A stretch of DNA of 64,000 nucleotides, taken from the NCBI GenBank assembly GCA_029204225.1, contig CM055099.1, forward strand, positions 59,625,510 to 59,689,509, written 5' to 3'. The notes below the pieces were generated by a model that had not been told where the DNA came from, did not search any database, and saw nothing but the letters and a program-made list of their open reading frames with translations. Each line of letters begins with the position of its first letter. Position 1 is the stretch's first letter. The position numbers and the translations under genes were made by a program. Of this stretch, positions 1-11,800 are shown in pieces. Origin of the DNA: Diphasiastrum complanatum (taxonomy: Eukaryota > Streptophyta > Lycopodiopsida > Lycopodiales > Lycopodiaceae).

Positions 1-83
1 CTACAGAATTCGGAGAGCACCGAATTGATCTTAAGGGAGATGTTGTACCTATTCGACAGAGACAGTATTGTCTCAATCCTATT

Positions 84-270
84 AGCAGCTATACATAGTA
101 GTATCAGCGTGGAAAAAGTATCATTGTATTCTCATTTTATGTGGAGAATTCATCTCTTTTGATTCTATGTCCATCTCATGTGTATTTCTCAAGATATCTT
201 GATTTCTAGTGTGTAAAATGTGATTTTTCTTGTTGAGCTTCAATCCACACGTGTGAAGTACTGAGCTTTG
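84..270 (+). repeat. Truncated 5' LTR of copia element A
   Basis: This stretch matches the last third of the LTR at 3563-4020, for example in the shared run TATTCTCATTTTATGTG, the block around ATCTTGATTTCTAGTGTG and a CACACGTGTG-type palindrome near its end (246-255). Similarity begins near the TATA-like part of the LTR (CTATACATAG here, CTATAAATAG in the 3' copy), so the upstream LTR half is missing. Bases 1-83 do not match the LTR and are flanking DNA. The LTR end runs almost directly into gag at about 299, without a recognisable primer-binding site. Confidence 0.7.
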
Positions 271-298
271 AGTGATGAACTAGCATGTTAGTGAAAGC

Positions 299-643
299 AT
301 TAAGGATGTGGAGCTTGTTCAAGTTATTCGTAATGGCTTGTTGGATGATCATGCTGATTTGGTGCAAAGTTTTGCTATTCAAAACACATTGCCAAGTATG
401 GAGGACTTGCAAGAGGTCTTGGTGGCTAAGGAGTTTAGACTCCAAGCAAGAGGAGGATCATCTTTTACATCTCAAGTTGGAGAGGAGGAAGCTATGTTCT
501 CAAAAGGCAAGTTCAAGAGCAAAGGAAAAAGCAAATGGTCAAAAGGGCAAGATCAAGGTGAGCCTTCTACTTTTGTTGGCAAGAAGAAATATAGATCCAA
601 GCTAAAATGTTTCTATTGTGGAGTCAAAAGGACATTTTGCTAG
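299..643 (+). pseudogene. Copia A gag remnant (C-terminal half)
   Basis: The frame resembles the middle of gag in the intact element C at 44105-47740: element C has KDEELVQLILNGL where this copy has KDVELVQVIRNGL, followed by a shared Lys/Gly/Ser-rich stretch. It ends in the start of a CCHC zinc knuckle (CFYCG) that is broken by a frameshift at about 640. About 140 N-terminal gag codons are absent compared with element C, so LTR and mid-gag have been fused by deletion. Gag would form the retrotransposon particle and bind its RNA; this copy cannot make a whole one. Confidence 0.75.
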
Positions 644-728
644 TGATTGATTCAAGAAGAAGAGAGATCAAGGTGAGAAGTAAACCAATCTAACTCTTGA
701 TGAAGATGGCGTTGATGACAACTTTCAA

Positions 729-1004
729 ATGATGCTTTTGTTGTCATCTTGCTTGTTGGCTAATCATGGAGATATTGATCCTTGGTGGATTGATAGTGGA
801 GCTACACCATATATGACATTTCATGAGGAGTATTATTCATCATTGATGGCATTTGAACGTGACAAGAAGGTGATTTATACGGCGAATGATGGTGAGTATG
901 CAATCAAAGGGATTGGCACAATTCCTATTTTTCTCTCTATTAATAGGAATGTGAATTTGAAGGATGTTTTGTTCGTTCCATCTATCACTAAGAATCTAGT
1001 GTGA
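729..1004 (+). pseudogene. Copia A protease remnant
   Basis: The frame carries the retroviral-type aspartic protease motif in the context PWWIDSGA (the catalytic Asp lies in DSGA) and then the copia-typical IYTANDGE and TKNLV segments. These align with the same region of element C, residues 311-380. The frame stops at 1004, just where element C reads on into the pre-integrase region. The integrase frame begins at 1001 in another phase, so an indel lies at this junction. The protease would cut the polyprotein; here it is disconnected from both gag and integrase. Confidence 0.75.
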
Positions 1005-2042
1005 TTCAAATTCTTGATAAGAGATTCAAAGTGGAGTTTATTGGTGATGTTTGTTTGATCAAGAAGGAGGATGAATTGATTGCAAAAGGGAAGAGGCAAG
1101 GTAAATTGTTCAAACTTGATTCTTGTGTTCTTGCTAACCAAGTTGGATGTATGGCAAAGGAGAAATTGTCAATGAAAGAAGTATGGCACAACAGATTGGA
1201 GCATCTAACCTACGAGTCATTGGAGGTAATGACAAAGAGACAAGTTGTTTTTAGTCTTCCCAAGTTTCTAACTAGCATGAATCATGTTTGTGAGCAATGT
1301 GCTTTATCAAAGTCACATAGGCTACCTTACAAGAGATCTACATCCGGATCAAGTAAGCCTTTTCAACTTGTGCATTCGAATATTCATGGTGTGTCTACAA
1401 TTAGCAATGGAGGTGCTAAGATGTATGTGACTTTTATTGATGATTTTAGTAGATTTTGTTGGGTGTATTTACTAAAGAGCAAAGATGAGGTGTTTGATGT
1501 CTTTGTCAAGTTCAAGATTGCAAGGGAAGTCCAATTTAAGGCCAAGATCAAGTGCTTGGGGAGTGACAATGGTGGTGAATACATTTCTACCAGGTTCAAA
1601 GCATTTTGTGATGCAAATGGGATCAAGAGGAGTACACAAGCCCAAGGACACCACAACAAAATGGAGTGGCCGAGAGGAAGAGAAGAACCTTATGTGAAGG
1701 AGCCAAAGCAATGAGGTTAGGTGCAAATCTTCCTCAATCCTTTTGGGATCAAGTTTTGTTGTGTGCCAATTAGTGTCAAGTTTTTCCAAAGAACCTTATG
1801 TGAAGGAGCCAAAGCAATGAGGCTAGGTGCAAATCTTCCTCAATCCTTTTGGGATCAAGTTTTGTTGTGTACCAATTAGTGTCAAGTTTTTCAAAACTTT
1901 TGGATGCATTTGCTATATCAACATTACTCTTGATAATAGGACAAAGGATGATCCATCTTCAAAGAAAGGTATATTTCTTGGTTATAGTGAGGTGAGCAAA
2001 GCTTACAAAGTTTATATCCTTCAACTGAGAAAGTGGTCATAG
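1001..2042 (+). pseudogene. Copia A integrase remnant
   Basis: The frame 1001-1714 holds the N-terminal HHCC zinc region (WHNRLEHL with His in place of the usual Gly, then CEQC) and the core with FIDDFSRFCW and GSDNGGEY, the second catalytic Asp of the D,D(35)E triad. The block around the catalytic Glu is out of frame after about 1650. A 106-bp tandem duplication then interrupts the gene (1684-1895). The C-terminal part resumes at about 1895-2042 with FGCICYIN and GIFLGYSE. Integrase would insert the cDNA; this copy is broken by frameshift and duplication. Confidence 0.75.
1684..1895 (+). repeat. 106-bp tandem duplication inside copia A integrase
   Basis: The block beginning AGAACCTTATGTGAAGG at 1684 starts again at 1790, a period of 106 bp, with only a few substitutions between the copies. 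Because 106 is not a multiple of three it shifts the frame. The duplicated piece is integrase coding sequence, so this happened after insertion or in a non-autonomous lineage. Confidence 0.85.
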
Positions 2043-2846
2043 GGAGAGAGATCATTTTTTATGAAGGAAACTTTCCAAAGGTTTCTTCAAGTGGTGGTGT
2101 GGACATTGGATCTAACATTCTTGATGTTGATGACATTGTTGATGATACTTTGGATGTTGATGGTGAAGAGCCTTCTTCAAGCCAAAAGCCAAGGAGGACA
2201 TCAAGGCAGCTCACTTATGATGAAAAGAATAAACAAGTTGTTGGTAGTACAAACTATGCTTTCCTAACCTCTCTTGATGAACCTACATGTGTAGATGAAT
2301 CAAGAAAAAAAGAGGAGTGGATCCAAGCAATGCATCTTGAGTATCAAGCTCTTATGAAAAACAACACATGGAGATTGGTGGAACTTCCAAAGGACAAGAA
2401 GACAATTGGATGCAAGTGGATCTTCAAAGTGAAGACAAACCAAGATAGATTAATCAACAAGTACAAGGCAAGGTTGGTGGAAAAAGGATATGCACAAGAA
2501 CATGGTATTGACTATGACACCCGTGGCAAAGATTGTAAGCATTCAGGTCATCATATCTCTTGCAACACTTTTTGAATGAGATCTATGACAATTGGAAATC
2601 ACTAATGCATTCTTGAATGGAGATCTTGAGGAGGAGGTGTTTACGGAGCAACCCGAGGGCTATATTTCATATGGCAAGCCTAATCATGTGTGTTTTTTAC
2701 AAAAGAGTTTGTATGGACTTAAGCAAGCACCAAGGAGTTGGTATGCTAAGCTTAATGCATTTATACTTTCACAAAACTTTATAATGAGAGAGTATGATCA
2801 TTCACTTTACTACATAATTGTTGAAAATGATTTACCATTTTTCTAA
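2033..2846 (+). pseudogene. Copia A reverse transcriptase remnant
   Basis: Two frames (2033-2575 and 2592-2846) carry copia RT blocks: GCKWIFKVK, YKARLVEKGYAQEHGIDY, then ITNAFLNGDLEEEV and YGLKQAPRSWY. In element C these are residues 870-980. Between the frames the TFAPVAK block has been scrambled. The frame ends right at the FLIYVDD catalytic box (read in a shifted phase at about 2839-2859). About 77 codons that normally follow are missing, and the sequence jumps to the TPME block. RT copies the element RNA into DNA; this one is dead. Confidence 0.75.
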
Positions 2847-2849
2847 TCT

Positions 2850-3545
2850 ATGTCGATGACACCAATGGAGTTAAATGTAAAGCTCACTATAAGAGGTAAT
2901 GAAAGATCCTTCGAGCACATTACTCTCTATAGGAAGCTAGTTCATTCACTCATTTATCTAAACGTCACAAGACCTGATCTTAGCTATTGTGTTGGTAGAT
3001 TAAGTCAATTTCTGCATGATCCTAGTGTGGAGCATTGGAAGCTAGGCAAGAGAGTATTGAAGTACATCTCGGGTTCTAGAGATTTTGGCATTGTTTATAG
3101 AGGATCATCAACTAACTTGTATGGATTTTCATATTCGACTTTGTTGGAGATCAAATGGATAAGAAATCCATAAATGCTCATGGTATTTTTATAGCTGACG
3201 GAGCTATCTCATGGATGCCGAAAAAACAAGCAACAATCTCACTATCATCTAGTGAGGCCGAGTACAAAGCCTTGACTTCATGCACAAAGGAGATGCTTTG
3301 GATCAAAAGGATGGTAAAGGATCTTAACTTGCTGGATTTTTTAGAGAGTCCAATCATCTTTTGTGATAAGCTTTCAGCCCAAAGTTTGGCAAGCAATCCT
3401 ATTTTTCATGCATGAAACAAACATATTGAAGTGGCTTATCGTTTTGTGAGAGAACTTGTCATGGCAAAAGAGGTGGAGCTTCAACATGTCTCATCAAGAG
3501 AGTGTGTGGCTGATATCTTCACCAAAGCATTGGGAAAAAGCTAAA
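2850..3545 (+). pseudogene. Copia A RT end and RNase H remnant
   Basis: The frame 2850-3173 holds the block between RT and RNase H (TPMELNVK, then TRPDLSYCVGRLSQ), and 3155-3415 holds RNase H features (ISWMPKKQATISLSSSEAEY). After a stop at 3415 the same kind of sequence runs on (HIEVAYRFVRE, VSSRECVADIFTKAL) to about 3540. Frameshifts at about 3150 and a TGA at 3413-3415 break it. The end of coding is followed within 15 bp by a polypurine tract and the 3' LTR, the normal copia order. Confidence 0.75.
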
Positions 3546-3550
3546 ACTAG

Positions 3551-4020
3551 TTGAAGAGGGAGTGTGGAAAATGTCAATTAGTTTAGTTGATTTATCTTGG
3601 CAATTTTCAGGCCAACATAAAATTTCAACTTTGAGATAGATTTATTTTTGTCAATAAAGGCCTAAATAGTATTTGTACTATTTTTGGCAACTACATTTGT
3701 GGATGAGGTCGGATTTGGACCCATTCTAATTGGCTGATATAGATACATTGCATTGAGACTAGAATTTCTATGATTTTTGATGAAGTACTGTAGAAGTTAT
3801 CATTTAGAGCAAGTTTAGGGAAATTGGCCAAGTGACATTTTGGAAGCTATAAATAGCAGTACTTGCATGGAGAAAGTGTCGTTTTATTCTCATTTTATGT
3901 GAAGAATTCATCTCTTTTGAGTCCATCTCATGTGTATTTCTCAAAATATCTTGATTTCTAGTGTGCAGAATGTGATTTTTGTTCTTGATTTTGCATCCAC
4001 AAGTGTGAATGACTGTAGAC
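3551..4020 (+). repeat. Polypurine tract and 3' LTR of copia A
   Basis: TTGAAGAGGGAGTG (3551-3564) is a purine-rich tract next to the putative LTR start TGTGGAAAATGTC at about 3563. The LTR includes a TATA-like CTATAAATAG at about 3850 and ends near 4015-4020; the exact end is uncertain. It pairs with the truncated LTR at 84-270, and its first 173 bp also match an inverted fragment at 22483-22653. Confidence 0.75.
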
Positions 4021-4139
4021 TGTTGTTGTTGTACGAACATGAACAATAGGACCTAAGTGCTTATGATCAGATCTTCATGCATTTCCAAATTCTAGCATGT
4101 GTAAAGTGATGATTTCTATCTTGTAACTAAATCTAGATG

Positions 4140-4870
4140 TGCAACCAAATTTGGCTAAAGATCTTAGATCCATCACGTGTGTTTTGGATCTGATTTTCTC
4201 ACAACAGGTGCTTGTTGTTAGGTTCATTCAAGCACAGATCGTCCAAGAAAATCTTCGAAAAATTTTGCAGATAATCTTTGAATGTCGTTTGCATCACTCT
4301 CTGAAAAGTGATTGGGGCATTGCAAAGTCTGAACGACATCACCTTATAGGCATATGTTCTCCATTCAATGGCAAATGCAGTCTTATGCTGATCTTCAGGC
4401 TCAATCTTTAGCTAAAAGAGATTTATGAGGAGGTCTGGTATTTTTGGTGTGCCATGACGCGTAGGATCCATGTATTGCAAGATCTGATCGTCGGTCAGCT
4501 CAATTTCTTAATTGTAAGAAATTACATGTTATCATGGTACCAGATCGTCTTCAAACCATGCAACATTCATCGTGTTCACTTCGTATGCAATTATCGTGTC
4601 TAGGGTATATCCAATTAAATGTTGGGTTCTGAATCTGAATTTGGTTGACATGGGGTCACTTGATTGTTGTTTGGCCCTGGTGGTGTTGGTAATGTCATGC
4701 GTTGTGGATTCATCGGTGCTCCAAACCGCGGTGCCCCATTTAGTGCCCCTTGATGATAAGGATAAGAGGTCTAGAATTGTGCCCTTTTTTGTTGTATGAT
4801 CTTGGGGTTAAATGGACAAAATGCAATCTTGTGTGAAGATGTGTTATACAAATGGCGCTAGCTATGTGTC
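4140..4870 (-). pseudogene. Ty3/gypsy RT and gag-end remnant
   Basis: Read on the minus strand, 4430-4225 gives the gypsy RT signature: a KIEPEDQHKTAF-like block, then YAYKVMSFRLCNAPITFQR, then IFLDD, which corresponds to the usual FLDD catalytic box. Upstream on the same strand, at about 4780-4600, lies a Pro/Gly/Asn-rich stretch (APRFGAPMNPQRM) that may be the tail of gag. Protease is not recognised and the frames are interrupted. It continues the gag remnant at 4887-5807, so the two form one decayed minus-strand element. Family assignment to Ty3/gypsy is firm from the RT block; the finer lineage is unknown. Confidence 0.7.
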
Positions 4871-4886
4871 AGCTTGAGGTTTTGCT

Positions 4887-5807
4887 TCAAGACTGGACAC
4901 TAAATTGGCAGTATGGTTCTGGGTGCAAACCGGACACCATACATTCTCTCTTCTTGGATATTGTTGCTAATTGAGTTTTGGCGGATGATGATGATACAAT
5001 AGCTCTTTGTAAGGCCTTCAGTTTCTGGTCAAATTGAGCTGCTGTAAGTTTTTCCATCCGTTGTTTGTGAAGTTTGGTAATCTGTTCCATCATCAGCTCA
5101 TTGGAATTGGAAGCGTTGGAGGTGGATGCAACTGAAGGAGTGATATGGTGGGTGTATAATTCTTGCTTGTGTCATCATCAGAGCCCTCATTCTCTCTTCC
5201 ATGATCGCATCTTCAATTGCTTCATGTAGTGTAGTGTGTTGCTCCCGTCGTTTAACCTCTCTTTTGATGTTGTGTGGTAACTCAGCGAGGAACCACATTA
5301 TCATCGCATGATCCAGAGTCAGGGCTGTATTGCACTCGAATCGAAGATGTTTGATTCGATGGATGTAATCATGAACCATTTCTTGTTTGCCCATCTTGAT
5401 CTTGCTCAACATGAGAAACGGGTCTTCCAAGAATTTTCTTGATTTAAACGGAGGATGAAGGCCACTTTATCCACCTCCTAGATTGTCTTCTCTTCGGCCA
5501 ATTGGCTAAAAGACCAATCTTGCGCTGCTGCTACTAGTGACATTGGAAACGACTTCAATTTCTCGTCTAGAGTCTGTTCTCCGTAGATTTCACATGCTTG
5601 TATAAAGATCTGGAGGAACCTGATAGGATCTGTCAATCCATCATATTTTGGAATTTCCAAGCGTGGTTTCCTCCAAATTGCCTGCAAGGATACGACAATT
5701 ATCGGTTGTCCCGTTGGATCCATTTCAGCAGGTCTTACTTCAGCTTTGATCAGTGGAGCGACAATTTCTAGTATGCTTGGCATTGTGTTTTCTCTTCCTC
5801 TTGGCAC
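4887..5807 (-). pseudogene. Ty3/gypsy gag remnant
   Basis: Three minus-strand frames in a row (5807-5478, 5430-5098, 5093-4887) read as a retrotransposon gag domain: PKYDGLTDPIRFLQIF, KLKSFPMSLVAAAQDW, then HDYIHRIKHLRFECN and FLAELPHNIKREVK. The last frame has a Lys/Gln-rich helix and a Cys-poor relic that may be a lost zinc knuckle. Stops at 5478 and 5098 and the phase changes show it is dead. Gag forms the particle of the element; the RT remnant downstream is at 4225-4430. Confidence 0.7.
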
Positions 5808-5809
5808 TG

Positions 5810-6520
5810 ATCGTCCAGATCTGAGATTTATTCACTTGTTCAGTCTAGGGATGCAAGATCTTGATGGATATGGTGAATTTTCTTTAGATCTAATAGGATA
5901 TGATCAGGTTTGGTTGGCTTATTAGTGTGATTTTAGCCTTTTTTCTTGGTTTTTTCCAAATATCTCTGTAATCTTTGTTCAAATTGACCTGAAATTCTCA
6001 TTGTAGATGGATCTGATTCAGATCTACCTATTAATGACTGTTGTGAAGGTTACTCTTGCGAAGGTTCACTGGTGAGGGTTCTTTGTACTGTAGGATAGTC
6101 AAAATACTTGAATTCTTGCAATCTATTGGAAATGATCTCTCACCCTCTTAATTGTAGTAGGATCTAGGTTGGATCTTGCTTGGTTCAGACTGGCGAAGGT
6201 TAATTCTCGCATATGTGAAAGTTATTGATGTCTGAAGGGATTTTTGATCACTTTTTGACTTACAGATTGATCAAGACTTCATCTTAACTCTCACAGACTC
6301 ATTCGTAAGCTACACTCAGAGTGAGGAAGCTTCGGTAGGAGTGGCGAAGGTTAGTTGCAACAGAAAACACAAAATGAGAATTGGCACTTCTGGAGCTTAC
6401 GACCTCTTGCAGGACTTCTATACTGCTAAGGAATTCTCATAGACTCGTCCGTAAGCTTGTCTCAGTGAGAACTAGCTTCAACATGAGTGGCGAAAGTTAC
6501 AAAGCAATATTTCAAAAAAA
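5810..6520. repeat. Non-coding leader region with an imperfect direct repeat
   Basis: No coding frame is seen. Two blocks of about 70 bp, 6287-6355 and 6433-6500, share a CTCA(C/T)AGACTC start, CGTAAGCT and a GAGTGGCGAA end. The motif GCGAAGGTTA also recurs at about 6195 and 6345. The position upstream of the minus-strand gag suggests an element leader or LTR, but no LTR ends are identified. Confidence 0.45.
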
Positions 6521-9290
6521 AAAATAAAGGTTTTTTGGATAAATCAAAATAGAGCTAAGAGTTTTGCAACAAATACGCTGGATTAGTCGAAACGTATATT
6601 TTTACTTAATAAAAGTGCTAATTATGCTTGACCAAGGCAATTATGTACTATACGTGTTTTGGTTCATTATGCCTTGTTGTGAATGCTTGAAAAATATATA
6701 GTTGTAAAGCCAAAACTTGTCTTTTGCGTAGATATTTAAAGATGTGAAGAAATATCAAACGCAAAGACATAGAGCAGTAATTCAGATTATAGAGCAAGCA
6801 TGAAATAAAAACATTGATGCTATATTTGACATAATTGATGATGCAAGATCTAAGATGTACAAATCTTCTTAAATATTAATATATTTCACTTTTTTGAGTA
6901 CATGAATATTGAAAAAAATTCAACTATTTGTAATTTTCTAAAAGCCATTTTCTATTCATCGGGCAATATTATATGAAGATGTATATTCTACTTACTTTAT
7001 CTATATTCTTTACATCTCCATCAATACTAACACATTTGTATTCTCTATAAGGCAAAATTAAGCAATGAATTGTTTTTCAGTTGAAGATCCAAAAATGGTC
7101 TTCTGTGAGTGAGAAGAATATTTAGCGTCTCTTGTCAAAATTCGTATATATCATTATATGTGGGCATTGGAATTGTAAACCAAAAGCATTGACTTCATGC
7201 AACTAACCAATACGTGATAATAAAAATATATATCACTACTACAACAACATCATACTAGAATCTGATATATTTACTTGATGTATGGAAATTGCATAGCGCA
7301 CCACTCCAAAAAAGCTTGGACGTTACGGATGCAAAACCATCCACAACTGAATGCATTGTCTTGTTGAGATGACTAATACAAAGTGTAATTGATAGTTTAA
7401 CATTTAGCAATATGTAGCCAAGCCTCCGAAGATCATGTCCAAGCAATCCTAGCATTGACTACCATTGTAATAACTCCCGTAATCCAACCTGCAATAATCA
7501 ACAACACGCAATGTGAAAACACCCAAACCATAGACACACAATCACCCTCGTGCTATGAGGCCTCCTCTCTTAAGAAATCCATGAACACACACTGAACTTT
7601 CATCAAGAGTCGAGCCCTCAAAAGGAAGACCCCCTCTCCTTGTAGGCGCGCCCTTCCTACATGCTCTCTCCTCCCTAGGATTCTCATGCAACTGCTCTAG
7701 TCATGCAAGCATGATGTGTTTCAATCCCCATGCAATGGAATTACAAGGTCCCTAACTCAAGTATAAACTTCCTTACTCAGCACCAAGGCTTTCCTCACCC
7801 ATGACACAGACTGGTTAAGTCCATAACCAAGGATGTAATGTCGATGGTTCATAGAATGAGCAGCACACTAAGCTAGGGTTGCTCAAACCCGCCCCCGCCA
7901 TATGTATCTTTCTTGTCTTGGAGCAACTATTGAGAGTAAATATCACGTTGAGATATTGGTTTCTAATCATTGGATGCATTGGAGCCTGGAGGCCATCAGA
8001 AAAGCCCAAATCCAAGAAATCTAAGCGGCAAATTTAAGTGCCGACTTTTGGGATGATGCACAATGCATTGTCGTGGGGCTACAGCCTATGTACAACATCC
8101 TACATTGTGGGCACTAGGCACTGATTTTGTTTTTGCAACTTTGCTATAAAATAATTGCCAAACTTGTTGAATCTTTTCAACGTGCATTGTGCACAATTGA
8201 CATGTGTCATGTGATCCAACGCGATTGAGAGAAATTGAATATGCTTTCTATGATTTAGACTAAGAGGAAGAACATGCTTTTCCCACACCAATGTGCATGC
8301 CAACCTACAACTTCTAAAAAAGCTATAGGAGTCAAAGGAGCCCCCCACAAATTGTGTTTGAACTTTGAAGATTTGTTCGAATTCACTATAGTATGCATCG
8401 TGTACACTATAACGTATAAACTATAAGCTCCTTAAATGTTATTTTACATATTACATACTAAACCCTAAAGTCTTCTCATGAGAGTCTCATCATTAGCAAT
8501 CAAATTTCATGGAACTCTGGGTCGATTTTCTCAACGTGACCAAAGTTCCTGACCTACCACCAAAAGCGTAGGCTAAGAAAGATGAGCATGCAATCCTCCA
8601 TAGTAAGGTCACAGCAAAAATCGAAAAATTTATCCCAATCTTCCACTCTAGAATTTCTAGTGTCTTAAGGATTTTGATTTTTAGCCTTTCGAGCTAAGTG
8701 AGTTAATTGACAAAGTTCAACGTTCAACTTTAAATTGATACTTAATACTTAACAAAGTACAATGTTTGTTGTGAGTTCGTAACCCTTGTGAATCCTTGCG
8801 CATATAGGACCTGTAACTCATACTTTTGCAAAGTCATGTACCACCAATGGAAGCGACATGGCTTACACTCACAAAATAGACAAAGAGACAGTGATGAGAG
8901 TACAAGCTCTCCTGCTTCCATGAGCGAGGAGCTAGCTTTGTGAGAGTCCTCAGATGATACAGACACGTAACTTGATGAAAATATGATAATTGGGGATGAT
9001 GATGATGATGATCAAGAGGAGGCTGAGGCGAAGGCTTCATTGATATTTACATTGGTCACCATACGTCGTTCATAAATATTATCATTGTATCATAACAAGT
9101 TCCCCCATCCAAGAAGAGCACAGGGGTGGTGGAATTGCTTAGCAAAAGGCCTACTTTCACATTCCCCACCTTGCCTTCAAAACTCCAATTACCTAAGGGG
9201 CTACAAGATAAACCTAAGGAAGCAAGCGTGCTCTAAGATAGTCAGAAAGATTCAACAAAACTATTGCAGGAGGCAGTAGATATTATCATT
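6520..9290. other. Gene-free AT-rich stretch
   Basis: Only short open frames (up to 82 codons) are present and none has a recognisable domain, consistent codon use or splice context. A short GAT microsatellite lies at about 8996-9011. I see no LTR, RNA gene or transposon terminus here. Confidence 0.5.

Positions 9291-9294
<4 letters not shown>

Positions 9295-9351
<57 letters not shown>
9295..9351 (+). repeat. (GA)n microsatellite, about 57 bp
   Basis: An uninterrupted run of AG dinucleotides. It is one of at least nine GA/CT runs of about 50 bp or more in the window. Confidence 0.97.
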
Positions 9352-9354
<3 letters not shown>

Positions 9355-10446
9355 TTGAACTTAGGGTGCTTTCAGACTACGCTCTCTAGAAACTCCCAAA
9401 TTCATAATGGAGTTCTCTTATTGGTCCATGGAGGAAAAATGGCTCGCCCCCTTTCATATTTACATTGAGTTGCCATTATGCGGCAGATGAGGTGACATGA
9501 GACCCTTGCAACATACGGACAACTCAAGCCCATTTTTTGGACCTCGGGATCAACCTCTCAATAGTGGAGCACAAGTCTACTCTTCATCTCTTGAGGGGCA
9601 AACTTCCTCTCTAGGCTTGATGGCAGCCAGCAGGAGATTCTCTCAAATACCCACAGCCAGCAACAACCAAAGCGTTATATTACAAGGAACTTCTAACCAT
9701 TTTCTACGTAGGAGAAAAGAAGGGTGGTCTATGTAATTCCCTAAAATGAAATACACATAACCAGAACTATGCACACTAGGAAAAGTGAAACGGTTCTAGA
9801 TAACAATTTAGAAAAAAAAATCTAAAGAAAAATTTGACCAAGAAATTCCTAGAATGAGTTTTCCTATATAGGAAGTGTGATCTTGGTGAAGAATTTCCTA
9901 TATAGAAAGTATTATCTAGGAGAACTCATTCCTTCCAAGCACAGCTGAACATTTGAAAGTAATTTGTAGATTCAAGAGTGATTGATGGTACTAAGTAGTA
10001 ACTGCTCACAACATTGCTAGGGTGACAGCAAAACTTTTCATCAAAAAACTGATATACTTTGCAGAACGTAGCCCAATTTTATTTGAGGTTCCATATAATT
10101 AATATACACATAATGAAACCTTGTAATACCTACTTGTAAAAAACTGGAAACTGCATCAGACAACTAAGCAAGATTCTTATCCCATTCTTTGAATAGGTGC
10201 TTGAGAAAATATGCTCATGGGTTATACTTTTGCAGGACCGAGTTTCCATTCTCTCTGTCATACAGGGACATTTTGCAAAATGACATGCCTTTTTGCATAA
10301 TATGAGCCGTCAACATAAGAATAATCCCAAAAACATACCCAAAAAAGGCCAGTGTGAAGATGCCAAAGCTCCTACTTTGGCAACACTGGCTGCAAGAAAA
10401 TGGAAAAGAGAATTTTCTCGTCTGTCGATCTCGTTTTCCATGGAGA
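9352..10446. other. Gene-free stretch downstream of the thioredoxin gene
   Basis: No supported gene. Near 9850-9940 a pair of TTCCTATATAG(G/A)AA(A)G palindromes lies between AATGAGTT and AACTCATT arms, so a small imperfect stem is possible. About 10200-10446 is the likely 3' untranslated region of the minus-strand thioredoxin gene, but I cannot place the polyadenylation site. Confidence 0.4.
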
Positions 10447-11800
10447 TTATGTTTCAAGGTATTTATCCACTGTTGCAGCCAAAGTTGACTTAGGGACTGC
10501 TCCCAGAACAGCATCCTTCTTCTCACCTCCCACGAAGATCATTATAGTTGGGATGCTACGAATGGCATACTCTGTTGAAATATCAGGATTCTCGTCAGTG
10601 TTAAGCTTAAAACACTTAAGCTTCCCTGCATACTGCCGTGCGAGATCCTCAATCACAGGAGCAATCATGTGGCAAGGTCCACACCAAGGTGCCCAAAAAT
10701 CCACAAGCACAGGAATGTCACTATCAAGCACAAGCTCCTTGAATGTCAGATCGTCTACTACGCCAACTGCATCCATGAACAATCGAAACCGTGATAATCT
10801 ACACTTCTGCGCTATACAAGTGACTAGCAACCAGTATCTTTTTCAAAGAATAAAATTCAAAATACTGTTTATAAAAAAGTGAAGATATCTCCCAAACAGC
10901 GCCTTGTTATTTCATCACTCGAAAAAAATAATTATCTCATATCACATGCAACTAGCTAAATCAGATTTCCTCATTCACGTTCATGTTCTGCAAAATTCAA
11001 AGCAGGCTGGCAGAAAGGAACCAGTCACACAGCAAGCAAGCAAGTATTTCCATGTAGCGGTATTCTTTAGTAAAGTCAAATATCAGAATGAGTTACTTGT
11101 TGAGGAAACTCGAATGAATAGTTCTTCAGAATGATAAAGCCCCATTCCAATGTCAACATTGTAAAAACAGCAGAATCAAAATAGTGTCCCCTGCCATCTA
11201 CTTCACAAGGACAGAGAGCCAGATGATGAAACCAGAAAGGCTAGGTTTGGAGGCAATTTCCTCGTAGTCTTTTCGTTCTATTGCAATGGGACCCCTATAC
11301 TGCAGCGACCCGGGACTCAGGCCTCCGTCTTCGTGGACGCATCAACCACCCTCACTTAAACTAAATGCCGAAATGCACACACATGGGATTTTGCCTGATT
11401 TTCGTTTGACCTAAAATATATAAGGAGAAAGAAACTGGCACTAACAGATGAATCTGATATTGGCTAAAACATTATCAGTGCCCTACAAGAAAGGAGGCTT
11501 TGTTTGAGGAAAACCTGCAGCAGAAGTGGTTTTCTGAGCATCGCTTGCAAATCCTTTGAGATACCAAGCACTGCAATTTAGAGGTGAGTGCGGAAGCAAC
11601 CTGGTGAAAATACTCATTTCAAATTGCGAGTAGACGGGTAGAGCGGATCTGACAGCCACAGGAAACCCTAGTCCAACAGAAGAAGCGGAAGAAGATGCTG
11701 CTGTGCTTCTTGTTGTTGCAGCGACTGATGAGAAGGCCAAGCGCATTCCTCCGCAGCCGCCTAGAGCCCTCCTCCCTGTGTTCGCCATCGCCATCGCCAT
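10447..11800 (-). CDS. Thioredoxin m-type, plastid-targeted, two exons
   Basis: A protein-disulfide oxidoreductase of the thioredoxin fold; m-type members reduce target enzymes in the chloroplast using electrons from ferredoxin-thioredoxin reductase. Exon 1 is 11800-11515 and exon 2 is 10766-10447 (minus strand). The proposed intron starts GTTTTCC and ends GATGCAG; both sites are phase 1 and give a 201-residue protein. Residues 1 to about 90 are rich in Ala, Ser and Arg and low in acids, as in a transit peptide. The thioredoxin domain follows, with the active site WCGPC at 123-127 and the cis-Pro in SIPT at 168. The block [14 protein letters not shown] is typical of m-type. His-128 follows the active site where Lys or Arg is more common. 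A mitochondrial location cannot be excluded. Splice sites were chosen by eye. Confidence 0.88.
10767..11514 (-). other. Proposed intron of the thioredoxin gene (748 bp)
   Basis: On the minus strand the interval begins GT directly after GCTGCAG and ends in GCAG directly before the codons for GVVDDL. No other coding homology is seen inside it. The open frame of exon 2 extends some 60 bp into the intron on the page, but that part does not resemble thioredoxin. Confidence 0.75.

Noticed and set aside
10400-10882. 160-codon plus frame across the thioredoxin gene
   Set aside because: Antisense shadow of exon 2; the minus strand carries the WCGPC thioredoxin domain.
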